A stretch of 64,000 nucleotides of DNA from Spinellus fusiger (taxonomy: Eukaryota; Mucoromycota; Mucoromycetes; Mucorales; Phycomycetaceae): assembly GCA_025094145.1 (NCBI GenBank), contig JALLLS010000003.1, forward strand, positions 620,001 through 684,000, written 5' to 3'. Below are positions 51,603 through 62,081 of the stretch, in pieces; position 1 is the stretch's first letter, and each line of letters starts with the position of its first letter. The position numbers were made by a program, and so were the translations under genes. The notes below the pieces were generated by a model. That model was not told the origin of the DNA. It made no database searches and saw nothing but the letters and a program-made list of their open reading frames with translations.

Positions 51603-53060
51603 ACTACCTTATGGTAGTATTAATAACTGCCACCTTATGGTTGGCTCATATGTTTTACTTAGTTGTAGTATTATTAGATTTAACCCTATGGTTGGTTCCT
51701 GGGATAAGCACTCCATTATTGAAACCATTAATTATTATGAGTCTTTACTCAATTGACTCTGATAGGTCAATATTGTTCTGTTAGGATTATTAATGAAGAT
51801 GGCTCTTGTTAAGTGTCCAATAGTACACTGAGCTTTAGAAGGTGATTTGTAGTTACGACCGATCAGTGAGATGATACAGAGATGTACTATGTTACTTGTG
51901 TGCACTCAAGCTTTTATAGAGTATTCTGAATGTCACAGCACACTACTCGTGTTGACTTATTCATAGAGAATCTTTGGATTGAAGTCAGAACACGACATAC
52001 CCATTCTTCTAAATTGTCAATATTTTTAATAAATATAGATTGATAAATAGCATAATAACTTGATTTATTACAATATATTACCATTTTAGATGCTGAAAAT
52101 CCATTAATTAAGTGTTCAAGAACAAGAATTCCCTTTTCAATATTATTCAAAGGTCCTGGCATTTTGACTCTACTACAATATGCTGTCAAAAATACAAACA
52201 CTGGAATAGCTCTAAGTTTTTTAAATACATTATTTTTAATCTTATCAATTTTTAGAAAACTTTCAATTTTTAATCTATAATACTATTTTTTAATTTCATA
52301 TTCATATGTGTTTTCTATAAGTTTTCAATAATGATTATATATAATATTATATTCATCAGATAAAAGTTGCTTTTCTTCATTCATTGTTATTGTTTTTATA
52401 TAATATAATTTTCAATTTTTCTCATAAATAATAGATAGATTATATAAATTATATAAATTATATAAATTATATAAATTATAAAATCTCTCATTATTCTAAT
52501 ACATAATAAATAAAGAAAATTAAAAAATGTCTCCAAGGTTAATAAGAGAAACGTTTAAAATTATTATAGTTTTAATAGCTATAATAAAATTATAATGTTA
52601 TATTCTAATAACTCTTTCTAATATACTAAAAGTTTTAAATGTTTGTTAGTTTTTTAAAATAATTAAATAAAAAAAGAATCAATATTTTATAAACAAACCT
52701 AAATTTTTTTTAAAAAAAAAAACTCTTAATTAAGAATGATATACTATTTCAGAAAAAATATATATAATTTATAATATACTATTAAAATATAATATACTAT
52801 ATCTCCTATGATTGACAAACAAAAACAGTTACTGAAGGGTGTCAGGGATACCTGATTTCCCTTACACAACATAAAATCGTTTTTTTGTTTACTTTTTGTT
52901 TATATATGACTCAATCAAATAGCAGTTTTTTCTATGATTGTTATTAGCATTAATAAGCCAATGTCAATGGCAGCATCTTTTGCTTTGTTTTTTCTCCTTC
53001 ACTCTCTCATCTTTTTTTATATATTGATTTCTCTGGTTATTATGAATACAAAATTAACAT

Positions 53061-54168
53061 ATGGACAAGCCTGTTGTCTGGTTCTTGGATTTCCTCCCAA
53101 ATAAAGAGAATTGTGAAAAAGCAAAACTATACTCTGACACAAGCCTTTTAAATATATGCTATATAGATTCACTTGGATCAATGTGTCCTATTGCAATGGG
53201 CTGAGATTTGATTTCTTGTGATCCTTTTACATACCACTCTTATGTTACAACCTGTCCTTCAAGCCCCTCCAAAATCCTTGATTGTTCAACAGAAGATACA
53301 GAGAATATCAAGAATGGTATTAATGACAGCAATGAAGCTGATAATTATAAACTTTTGCCCATGACAAAGGAAGGTGTTTTGCATGTTCTAAAAAAATCCT
53401 TTCAAGCACACAGCTCACCAACAGCAAAATGCATGAAGTGATGTTTGTAGATCAAACAGCTCTTGAATCAATCTTGTCAAATTACTTCATCAAAAAACAA
53501 AATTCATTATCACAAGTTATGCAATGGATAGGTGCAGATGGTTTGTTTGGTAGAGCAGACAGAATGCGCATATCAGGAGAGCAAATATGTAGTCATTGGC
53601 TCTGGAGGCTCAAGAAATGCTATCAAATGCCTATAAACTTCTACAGAGAATACAAAAAACATGTAGATAAAGAAGCAGATGTAGTAACAATTGGGTATGC
53701 TTGAAAGTCCTATGGAAATCAAGCCACATCAACACATGTTTGCCTGCTACAGCTTCAAGTTGACAAGTTGCATGATAGATGCCTTGCAAGAAAGGTGTTT
53801 GTCTCTTCTTGCTGCAGTGCTGATATAATTCTGGAAGTTTGTGACAAGCAGCAAGGTAATGGCATAGCAAAAAAAATAGTCAGCTGAATAATTGTGCTGG
53901 CAATATACAAGATCTTAAACACAGACTAAGAACAAACATGAAGCCAATAAGATTGGTTGTAATTGATTATGCTGGTCTCTCTACAGATTTTGAGGACATT
54001 TACCAGTTCTTTACCAAGTACAAGCAGATCGTGAAGCTTACTATAGATGTTGAATACACATTTGACATCATTCCAAGAGCTGATATCTTGAGCAACAATA
54101 ACATATCAACCAAGTTCAACTGTTGCATTGGGCTTCAAAAGCAAAGCCATTCATTGATAGAGAGTTAG
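53061..54168 (+). pseudogene. Decayed protein gene of unknown family
   Basis: Successive plus-strand frames join into a protein of roughly 350 residues with three or four breaks. It starts 'MDKPVVWFLDFLPNKENCEK' at 53,061, stops at about 53,205, continues from 53,208 in another frame, then 'MQWIGADGLFGRADRMRISG' (53,429-53,704), 'THVCLLQLQVDKLHDRC', and finally 'IRLVVIDYAGLSTDFEDIYQ' up to TAG at 54,166-54,168. Codon use is ordinary in the middle of very AT-rich surroundings, so this was once coding. I cannot assign a family; a mobile-element gene is possible. Confidence 0.5.
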
Positions 54169-54312
54169 CCTCTCATTTTTTCCCCTATTTTTTTTAATAA
54201 ATTATATGCTATTATATTGTTGGAAATAGGTAGACTTGGCCACCTAATTCAGGAGAACCCATTATAGTAATACCATATTTTTAGAATGTAGAATAGCATA
54301 AATATTGAGAAC

Positions 54313-54445
54313 AAATATTAAATGCACAGTAGAGACTTGAAAATTGGATGAAGTATAAAGAAGGTCAACAGAATATTATATACAAATTTATTGGGTGGAA
54401 AACTTCAATATTTGGTGTTTCTACCCTTGGCCTCTGAGACACAGG
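54313..54445 (-). mobile_element. 3' remnant of a Tc1 element B-type transposon
   Basis: The complement matches 47,660-47,800 of element B almost base for base ('GGCCAAGGGTAGAAACACCA', 'TTCCACCCAATAAATTTGTA', 'CTTTATACTTCATCCAATTT', 'CAAGTCTCTACTGTG'). No coding part and no second end remain. Confidence 0.88.
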
Positions 54446-55638
54446 TTGATCTTCTTACAATCACTCAGTATTTTATAAGTATATACATATTTCTTCTAAT
54501 ACTATATTTATCTTCAAGACTAACAAATAATTTTAATGAACTTGGGGCTAAAATTTGATCCTAAAATTTTAAATTTATCTGGTATTTTATTAAGTGATCT
54601 TTAAACCATTTATTGTATCAGAAGTAAAAAAAGTGATCTGAAATATTATTTAATTTATTGTAAAATTAATATTGGGTTCTAACATTTAAAAAAATAGCTA
54701 TTCTAATATTAGATAATTATTAAAATACCTTTAAAGATTAAGGATAGAAATCTACCCTCTTAATAATACTCTTTTAAAAAGATAGATAATAGAAATTATT
54801 TATACAAATTAAAATATTAACATTCTTTTTACTCTGTCTTATTATTAAACTTATCATAACTAATATATTAATATTTAATGTAATTTTCTTTTAATATTAA
54901 TTATCTTTATTTTCACTCTTCATTTATTTTTATATTTAAATACTTTTATTGTATTTATATCATTACTTAAAATGATAGTTTTTTATATAAAATATCAATA
55001 CATATTTATATTTATATTTTTATTGTAATTATTTTATATAGAATATTAATCAATTTTTTTTTAAGTTTTCATCTATGTCTCTATTATAATTCTTGTTCTA
55101 AGTGTCATGTCAAAATCCCTACATATATCTTTAATATTATTGACAAATATTTACTTTTTGAGTGTAATTGAAGTTAATGATATTATTATCAAGCTATAAT
55201 ACTTATTAATCTAATTACTAGATGTCTGCTTATCTTCTTCAAGTATCATTTATATAGTATTATTACCTATCTTACCAATATAAATGACAATAATTTTGTT
55301 AAATTTAGTAGGTCTAATATCAGTATAGATTTAATATTTTCTTTTATTAGAAACTTTATTAATATTTTTTGAGTGATATATTTATTTTACAACACTCAAG
55401 ATAATATATATTTTAAAGTCTGTGATTATTGTCTATTTAGACCAGAGGAAACAAAATAGGAATAAATGTGCTTTATCTTCTTTTTATTAAAGCTCAGAGA
55501 GATTTTTCAAAGTATAAGTAAAAGCTTTTTTGAGCTATTGTTAAGTTAATTAAATTGAGCTTGGTCATGAATAAATAATAATAAATAAAGGGAAATGAAT
55601 GATACAAAATAATAAGAATGAATGGGGTGGGTGGGGAA

Positions 55639-55745
55639 CATTTATTCCTATTTTGTTTCCTCTGGTCCAAATAGACAATTCAAGGTCAAATAAATTCTCT
55701 CAAGAATTGTATGAGACTGTTGGAAAAAAAATAGGAATAAATGTG
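55639..55745. repeat. Internal complementary region (ICR) of the DIRS element
   Basis: 55,639-55,676 is the complement of the left terminus 55,431-55,468 with one mismatch, and about 55,678-55,745 is the complement of the right edge (about 59,755-59,822), with more mismatches toward its end. It abuts the recombinase stop codon at 55,746. Confidence 0.9.
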
Positions 55746-57010
55746 CTAATCCAGATCAAAAAACTCTTCATTGTCATCCACTGTATCCATAGCATCATAA
55801 AAATCATCTTCAGGCTCAGAAAGAGCAGTAGAGAAACCTGAGAGAACAGCAGAAGTAAAATCCACCATTGTTATGTGTTGATGCTTGTAGTGGTTGTGGA
55901 AGGTTGCTGAGGAAGTCCAGTTGCCCAGAGTTACAATATTATTCAAGGCAATACCTTGTGCCAGTGCATGGGAAGAGGCAATAGAGCAAATGGAAACCTT
56001 GTCTTTTGTAGACTTGTTGATAAATCTATGTAACCAGGTGGAGATAGTGGTGGCCTTGACAGGAGCATGTTTGACTAGTGAGATTATGAATAATGTTGAG
56101 TCTTGCAACCTTGGAGGAGAAACCAAAGGGTAATCTTTTAGACAAGAGAAGCAGACAAGTGGACAAAGAGAAAAGTTGGAGTCTGAGTATACTGTAAATG
56201 GCTTGATGATAGCCCATTTCTTTTGCCTTTCCTTGGGAGCCACCACAGAGAACAAGAGACAGTCATCTTTGATAATACAAGAAGAAAAGGGAATTCTTTC
56301 CATGTCTGAAGGTCTGAGAAAAGCAACCATTGCTAGTAAGAAAGCCAGTTTTTGCTGTAACAGGGAGAATGAAGTATCCACAGAAGAAGAGATTCCTTGA
56401 GCATACTCAATGGATGGACTTATGTCTATGGTTGGCTTGTGCAGGGAAACAGGCAGTGACAAGTGACTCAGAGCATTGAAGAACATCTGCAAAAGTTCAT
56501 GCTCACAAATGGGTTCTGGAGTCAAATTGAGGTGCAGTTGGCAGACCTGGCCATTTGCAATATACCAACTTTTAGCTGTCTGTTGTTGCATGAGGAAGAA
56601 AGAAAATTGATGAGGTCTTGCACCAAGAATTGAGATATCAAAACTGGGGGATGCTGTTGGAGGGCCCATTTGATAAAAGCATTTTGGTAAATGTGGTACC
56701 CTTTGTTGGTTGTGGTATTGGAAGTATACTGGTGCATGAGCATTGCTGCTGTTTCAGGTGCTAGGCCAATGTTGGTAAATTTGTTCCTGAGAGTCTCCAA
56801 ACAGATAGCATCTAGTTGTGCTGTAGTGGCCACAGTGTTGTTGGTGTGGTTGTCTGGATGTGCTGGTGGGAGAGGAACAGTGGAGGTGCTTGAGCCATAG
56901 CCTGGATCATGGGGAACCAGAGGGCACTTGGCCAGAATGGTACTACTACTGTAGCTAATGGGATTCTTTCCCTTATCAATTTTGTGAGAACTCTGGTGAT
57001 CAGATTCCAA
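55746..57010 (-). pseudogene. DIRS tyrosine recombinase, frameshifted and probably inactive
   Basis: Two frames join near 56,620: the N-terminal part from 57,010 ('LRNKFTNIGLAPETAAMLMH', SAM-like DNA-binding helices) and the catalytic part down to 55,746. The first catalytic Arg is in 'FLRPSDMERI'. The late block 'GNWTSSATFHNHY' has the Tyr nucleophile. In the H-x-x-R position the sequence reads 'VSICSIASSHALAQ', so neither the His nor the second Arg is obvious. The frame break falls in a pyrimidine/purine run. Homologues join the circular cDNA to the genome. Confidence 0.82.
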
Positions 57011-58690
57011 GGTGGATTAATGTAGGGATTCTTCCACTGAGACGAGCTCATAGTGAATGCATCTGTGTGTATTGCTCCTGGGTTTGGCGTCCACAATATA
57101 TACTTTGGAAGGAGGTGAGAGGTGCAATCCACAAACAGGTCTATTGAGTGAGGGCCCCATGTTCTCTGAATCAAATTGAAGCTTGAGGGCTTGATTTGCC
57201 ACATATTCTTAGTAAACGTCCTCCTGGACTCAAAATCCACCACTACATTTTGCTGTCCTTTGATGTGTTATGCCTGGATAGACAGATTGTTCTTGAGACA
57301 CCACTTCCACAGGGTTGTGGCCAGGTTCATCAGGTCCAAGGACTTTGTCCCGCCTTGCTTGTTGATGTAGGAGAGCAAGGTCATATTGTCTGTCCTGATC
57401 AAGATAGTGGTATTCTTCAATTGTGGGAATGTCAGTAGGGCTAATTGGGCTGCCTTCAGTTCCCTCCAATTGATTGAGTAGTTTGTCTCCTCTGCTGTCC
57501 AGAATCCATGGGCATAGTGGTTCTTTCAGCTGCATCCCCATCATGTATTGCTGGCATCCATGTATAGGGTCTCTGATAGTGTGGTGGGGATCCAGGATCT
57601 CCCATTCCAGTTCTTGAGGTTGTTGAGCCACCATTTCAACTCCACTATGCAGTTCTGATCTATTGTCTGCAGGACATCCCAATCCTTCTCTGTATGAACA
57701 TGAATGTTCTTGAATTGTAGGAGGTGTTGAGTGTACAGACAGGCAGGGAAGATTGCAAATATTGCTGCTTTGAGATGCATGGTCAGGCTGTGGACTATTG
57801 GGTGTTTGGGAGGGGGACTTCAATATCTGCTGGATGGATTTCTGTATGTCTCTCAGCTTCTTGCCTGGCAGAGATGCCATCATTGTAGTTGTATCCAATG
57901 AGAAGCCTAGGTGTTCCAGTACTTGCTTGGGCTGTAGGTCTGATTTCTTGAGGTTGACTAACCATCCTAACTGTTGAAGTTTCTTGACTACCATCTCTGT
58001 GTGGAGAGAGGCCTGTTGGGGCAATTCTGCTGCAATAATCCAGTTGTCAAGATAGCTCAATACTCTTATTCCTTGGGTGCAAGCCCACTCCAGCACGGGC
58101 CTGGTTACCTTTGTAAACAACCATGGAACCACTGAAAGACCAAAAGGGGTAGTACACCATTGGTACACCTGCAATTTCCATTGGAAGCATAAGAAAGGGC
58201 AGGAGTCTGGGTACACAGAAATGTGGAGAAAAGCATCTGAAAGATTGATGGATGTCAGGTAGTCTTTGGGGCAGAGCATGAGTGAGACTTTTTGAGTGTC
58301 TCCATCTTGAAGTGAGGGGCATCACATACTGATTCAACTTCTTGAGGTTGAACACTGGCCTGGAGCCTCCATCCTTCTTGGGAATGACAAACATTGAGCT
58401 GTAGAAGCCTGGTGTTTTCTGTACTTCTTGTTCTGATGCTGTTTGTATTGCATTCTTTGCCAGTAGTTGTTGTATTTCTGTCTCCAGGAGAACAGACTGT
58501 TGTGCATTGTATGCAATGATTGGAGTTGGTTTGTAAGAAAGAGGGGGTAAAGCGTGGAAGGGGATGTTGAACCCCTGAGAAATTGTGTTTTGTAGCCATG
58601 CATTGGTAGAAAGTGTGGTCCAATGTGAAGCAAACTGGCTGAGTTGCCCACCCACTTTGCCTTCTGTTGAAGGAATTACTGGTGCTGGGG
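56812..58690 (-). pseudogene. DIRS reverse transcriptase / RNase H / methyltransferase-like ORF, broken
   Basis: Reading down the minus strand: 'VGGQLSQFASHW' (58,655), 'MFVIPKKDGGSRPVFNLKKL' (RT fingers), two compensating frame changes near 58,318 and 58,285, 'TSINLSDAFLHISVYP', 'CTTPFGLSVVPWLFTKV', the active-site box 'LSYLDNWII', a frame change near 57,800, and RNase H remnants ('LYMDASNT' followed by a stop, 'TILIRTDNMTLLSYINKQGG'). The last part is the region that DIRS elements carry after RNase H ('WGPHSIDLFVD', 'YINPPWNLITRVL'). The RT box has Asn in place of the second Asp. The tail overlaps the recombinase N terminus. Confidence 0.85.
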
Positions 58691-58837
58691 CTTCCTAAAG
58701 GGATTGTTGCTGTTGTAGTGACCTTTGTGCTGGTTGGCCATTGCACTGTCCTTGGGCTTGTTTTAGTAATGGGAATGGCTGTTGCCATTCTGGGCATTGC
58801 TGTGTTTGTAACCACCCTGCTGAGAAGACAGACCAAA

Positions 58838-59614
58838 TCAAAAAAACTGCAAAGACATTTCAGGGGGGCCAGAAGAACCAGGAGAACCAGTGTATCTGTT
58901 GAATTGTCTTGGAGGCTTGCGTGTGCTGGCCTCACAGTACACCTTGTTGGCTGCTGTTTGTCTGGAGAGCATGGCCTGCAAATCTGCACTGGACATAGTG
59001 TAATTATGTGCATCATTGGTCTTTGCTGAGAAGGCAGGGTTGAAGGCTCTAGTGGCAATCTCATTGCAAGATTGTGTAATGGCAGCACATGAATGAAGGA
59101 GCAACTCCCTATGATCACGTAGCATCTTGGCATAGCATTCCATATTTGGGTTGTTGAGTTTGGCTGAGGTAAGTTCATGGATGAGGATATCCAGGGGGCG
59201 GAAAGAGACAGCAAGCATGTACTGCATATTCCTGAGAGACCTATCTTCCTTCTGTTGGTCTTTGTTCATTCTCTTCTCAACCTCAGGTAGAGTAGAAGGC
59301 GCCTTGTAGTCTATTCCTGCAATACTGGGGTAGGACTTGATTACCCATTTCCAGGATTCTTCTTCCATAAGAGGAGAAGTGTGCAACAGATGATCCAAAC
59401 CAAACTGTTCATTCAAGAACTCTGAAGGAGTCCATTCATAAGAAGGACGAACTGGGAAAGGATGTAAAGCAACAGGACCATCTACTGCCTGTGCTGGCAT
59501 GTTGGCAACCATAGGTTCAGCCTGGGGAGCTTGCTGTTGGCCAAGAGCCAAAACAACCTTGTGCAATGAAGCAATTTGCTGTTGCAAAGCCTGGATACTT
59601 TCTTTGGTAGACAT
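58838..59614 (-). CDS. DIRS gag-like ORF1
   Basis: An uninterrupted 258-codon frame starting MSTKESIQALQQQ, with a short coiled-coil-like N terminus ('IQALQQQIASLHKVVLALGQ'), an Ala/Pro linker, and a central helical region ('MQYMLAVSFRPLDILIHELT'). Position (first ORF after the right terminus) and size fit the gag-like ORF of DIRS elements, which is poorly conserved in sequence. It may have extended further before the frameshifts that begin in the next ORF. Confidence 0.75.
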   Translation of the reverse strand: MSTKESIQALQQQIASLHKVVLALGQQQAPQAEPMVANMPAQAVDGPVALHPFPVRPSYEWTPSEFLNEQFGLDHLLHTSPLMEEESWKWVIKSYPSIAGIDYKAPSTLPEVEKRMNKDQQKEDRSLRNMQYMLAVSFRPLDILIHELTSAKLNNPNMECYAKMLRDHRELLLHSCAAITQSCNEIATRAFNPAFSAKTNDAHNYTMSSADLQAMLSRQTAANKVYCEASTRKPPRQFNRYTGSPGSSGPPEMSLQFF

Positions 59615-60392
59615 TTGTAATAATAATAAGAGTATATGAACTAATTAATGTGGTAATGACCAAGCAAAAAAGAAGATTAACTTAACAATAGCTCAAAAAA
59701 GCTTTTACTTATACTTTGAAAAATTGCTCTGAGCTTTAATAAAAAGAAGATAAAGCACATTTATTTCTATTTTGTTTCTGATGGTCTCATACAATTCTTG
59801 AGAGAATTTATTTGACCTTGAATTCAGACAAGTAGAAAATAACAAGACTGAACAAAGGTAATTTTTATTAAGTGAAGAGTGGTTCATTATTTATACTTTT
59901 TGTGGGTGCTTATCCTTTAGTGGCATTCTACCTTTTGGTAGTTAATGATTAGTTCATGGCATAGCTTATTGATAGATGCAACTGTATGGTTGGTGTAGAT
60001 AATCTATCCTATGGTAGATTACATAGGTATAGCTTTATTGTTGGTGTAGCTGTTCTACCTAATGGTAGACTACATGTTGGAGCCTTATGGTTGGTTCATT
60101 GAATAAGCACACCATTATAGAGCCATCTACTATGTCTTCACTTTTAATTGCCTTTGATAGGTCTTATTTAATCCACTAAGGATTTATAGATGAAGGCAGC
60201 TCATTAAGTGTCCAATAATAATTTGAGCTTAGAAGGTTGATTTGTAGTTATGACCAATCAGTGAGATGATACAGAGATGTACTATGGTACTTGTGTGCAC
60301 TCAAGCTTTCATAGAGTATTCTGGATGTCACAGCATACTACTCATTTTGACCAATTCATGAAGAATCTTTGGATTGAAGTTGGAACACAACA

Positions 60393-62080
60393 GGAGAAAG
60401 CCAGTTTGGTAGGGATTAATGAGTGTCTTTGCTACCCAGACCATCCTAGAGTTCAGCATCTGTGTAAACACTTTAGCATCACAATTGATCAGAGAAAGGG
60501 GGAGCCAGTTGCAAAGGAGGGTAAGACCACCTTTCTTGGGTAGGAGGCACATAGTAGTGTCCATCCAAGAAGAGGGAAATAGGGAGAGGGAAAGGGCATT
60601 GTTGTAAAGACGGGTAATGAGTGTGGCATAGAAAGGGTGGGCATAAACAAGGGAAAGGATTGGATAAGGAAGACCATCTGGACCAGGACTGCTAGCTTTG
60701 GGGCTGTGAGATACACTGTCACAGATGTCAAGGATGGTGAAGGGAAGGAGAAGGAAGGATTGTTGTTCTGCTGTGAGTTGGCAGTTGGGATTGATGTGAT
60801 CCAGCAATTGGGATGTGGCAGTGGGGTCAGTGGGTTCAGGGGAAAAGAGAGTTATATAAAAGGAATGTGCTGCATCTGTCATAGTGGAAGGAGTGGTGCA
60901 TAGGTTGTTGGTGACTGGATGGAGGGAGGGCATATGTTGCTGGGAGGTGTGTTGAGAGATGGTATTCTTGAGGAAACCAGCAGATTTCTCACCTTCTTCT
61001 TGCCAACATTTGCCAGCTCAAAGAGATGAGATATCCACCAGTTCCTGTTGGAGGGTGGCAATTTGCTGGTTGAGGGAAGGAAGAACTTGGTAGAGAATGG
61101 CAAGAGGAGGTTTGCTATGAAGCAGCTTGTTATGCTTACTCTGCAGCATCTTCAATTGCTTGTCTTGCCATGGAACATGCTTCTGGCTAAACTTCTTGGC
61201 CACAAGTTACACTGCCTGCTTCACTGTTTCCCAATTGACTTGTGCCAAAGGAGAAGTGAGAGAAGGAAAGAGGTTGGTGAGGGTGGAAGAGAGCTGTTTT
61301 TTGAAGGAAGGATTGGAGACAAGGAGAGGATTAGCACACCAGGTGCCTTTTCCACTGGGCAAAATACCCAAGCAGAAGGAGGCAGAAAGAAGAGAATGAT
61401 CAGTCCAAGAGGATGAGACCAGCTCAACATTGGATGACTTAAGGGAAGAAGAAAGAGAGGAGGGGGCATAAATATAGTCAATGGTAGAGAGGATAGTGGC
61501 ATTGCACCTAAAGGTAGGTAATGAAGGAGAAGGAGGGGCATAGTGACAGTCCACAAAGTATAAAGAGAGACATTCACAACAGGACATAAGAAGAGGATGA
61601 GTGGAGGGAGTGTGAAGAGACATGTTGAAGTCTCCCATAATAAAGAGGCAATCCCAAATGAGTGGGTTGTGTAAAATAGAAAAGGAACAAAGGTCATGAA
61701 AAAAGTCTCTTTGTTGAGGAAGAGAACTAGCAGGGGCATAAAGGACAAGGGCATAGAAAGGATCATAAAAGGAAGAAACATGACTTACCTTGACCAGCAG
61801 GGTGCAATCATCCTCTGGTAAGGGTATGTGGTCAAAATGAAGGTGAGGAGAGAGAGAAACAATACCACAATGGCATGTCCATAGGGAAGAGTGGGCGCAA
61901 AATTGTTGGGAGGGTGGCAAGTTGAGGTGATGTGACATATGTTTCTTGAAGGGCAATGATGTCAAAAGAGGATTGGCAAAGAAAGGAAATGAAGTCTGAA
62001 CAACAAGAAGGATTGGATATTTTAGTCAAGCTATTGCAGTTGATACTGGCAATGCTGACAGAAAAAGGAAGGGCCAACAT
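60393..62080 (-). pseudogene. LINE ORF2: AP-endonuclease and N-terminal reverse transcriptase, broken
   Basis: It starts one base after the ORF1 stop. Endonuclease motifs: 'IASINCNSL', 'DIIALQETYV', then (after a frameshift near 61,850) 'LFIMGDFNMSLH', 'STIDYIYAPSS' and 'SWTDHSLLSASF'. From about 61,965 on a single frame holds, with stops only at 61,207-61,209 (TAA) and 61,018-61,020 (TGA). RT blocks: 'EGEKSAGFLKNTIS', 'SSPGPDGLPYPIL', 'LLPKKGG', 'PLSLINCDAKVFTQMLNSRM', and the last readable one, 'INPYQTGFLL', directly before the LTR. The YADD palm is missing. Confidence 0.87.
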
Positions 62081-62081
62081 C

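Larger units (their letters stand above)
48700..51997 (+). mobile_element. Outer solo LTR, interrupted
   Basis: It begins TGAGATTGTTCAGAC and ends CACGACA (TG...CA), with a perfect 5-bp duplication TACCC at 48695-48699 and 51998-52002. Its own sequence is 48700-48960 plus 51603-51997; the middle is a second, inverted LTR that carries a LINE. No internal retrotransposon coding region is attached, so this is a solo LTR. Many copies of the hairpin word CTACCTTATGGTAG punctuate it. Confidence 0.92.
52003..55420. other. Very AT-rich core with one decayed gene and a Tc1 remnant
   Basis: Apart from the decayed gene (53,061-54,168) and the Tc1 remnant (54,313-54,445), this is extremely AT-rich with TATAAATTA repeats near 52,435-52,480. 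A minus frame at 52,020-52,160 ('NIEKGILVLEHLINGFSASK') hints at a further transposase-like fragment that the outer LTR interrupted. Nothing else is supported. Confidence 0.5.
55431..59821 (-). mobile_element. DIRS-type retrotransposon with inverted termini and internal complementary region
   Basis: Inverted termini of about 110 bp match: GACCAGAGGAAACAAAATAG at 55,440 on the plus strand and GACCATCAGAAACAAAATAG on the complement ending near 59,785. An internal complementary region at 55,639-55,745 contains the complement of the left edge (CCTCTGGTCC...) fused to the complement of the right edge (AATTCAAGGTCAAATAAATT). This is the arrangement DIRS elements need for circle formation. Gene order on the minus strand is gag-like, RT/RNase H/methyltransferase-like, tyrosine recombinase. 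There is no target-site duplication; a shared ATT marks both junctions with the interrupted LTR. Confidence 0.93.
55421..60392 (+). mobile_element. Third LTR of the same family, split by a DIRS element
   Basis: The first ten bases TGTGATTATT lie at 55421-55430. The rest (CAGACAAGTAG...GGAACACAACA) lies at 59825-60392, so the DIRS element jumped into the LTR. The right half matches the other two LTRs over its whole length. Flanking pentamers (AAGTC left, GGAGA right) do not match, unlike the two solo LTRs. It ends directly inside the reverse transcriptase of the 60.4-63.4 kb LINE. Confidence 0.88.

Noticed and set aside
58255..59214. 319-codon minus frame overlapping DIRS gag and RT
   Set aside because: It shifts frame relative to the gag-like ORF and the RT motifs, lacks any motif, and is a shadow frame except for a few residues after the 58,318 frameshift.
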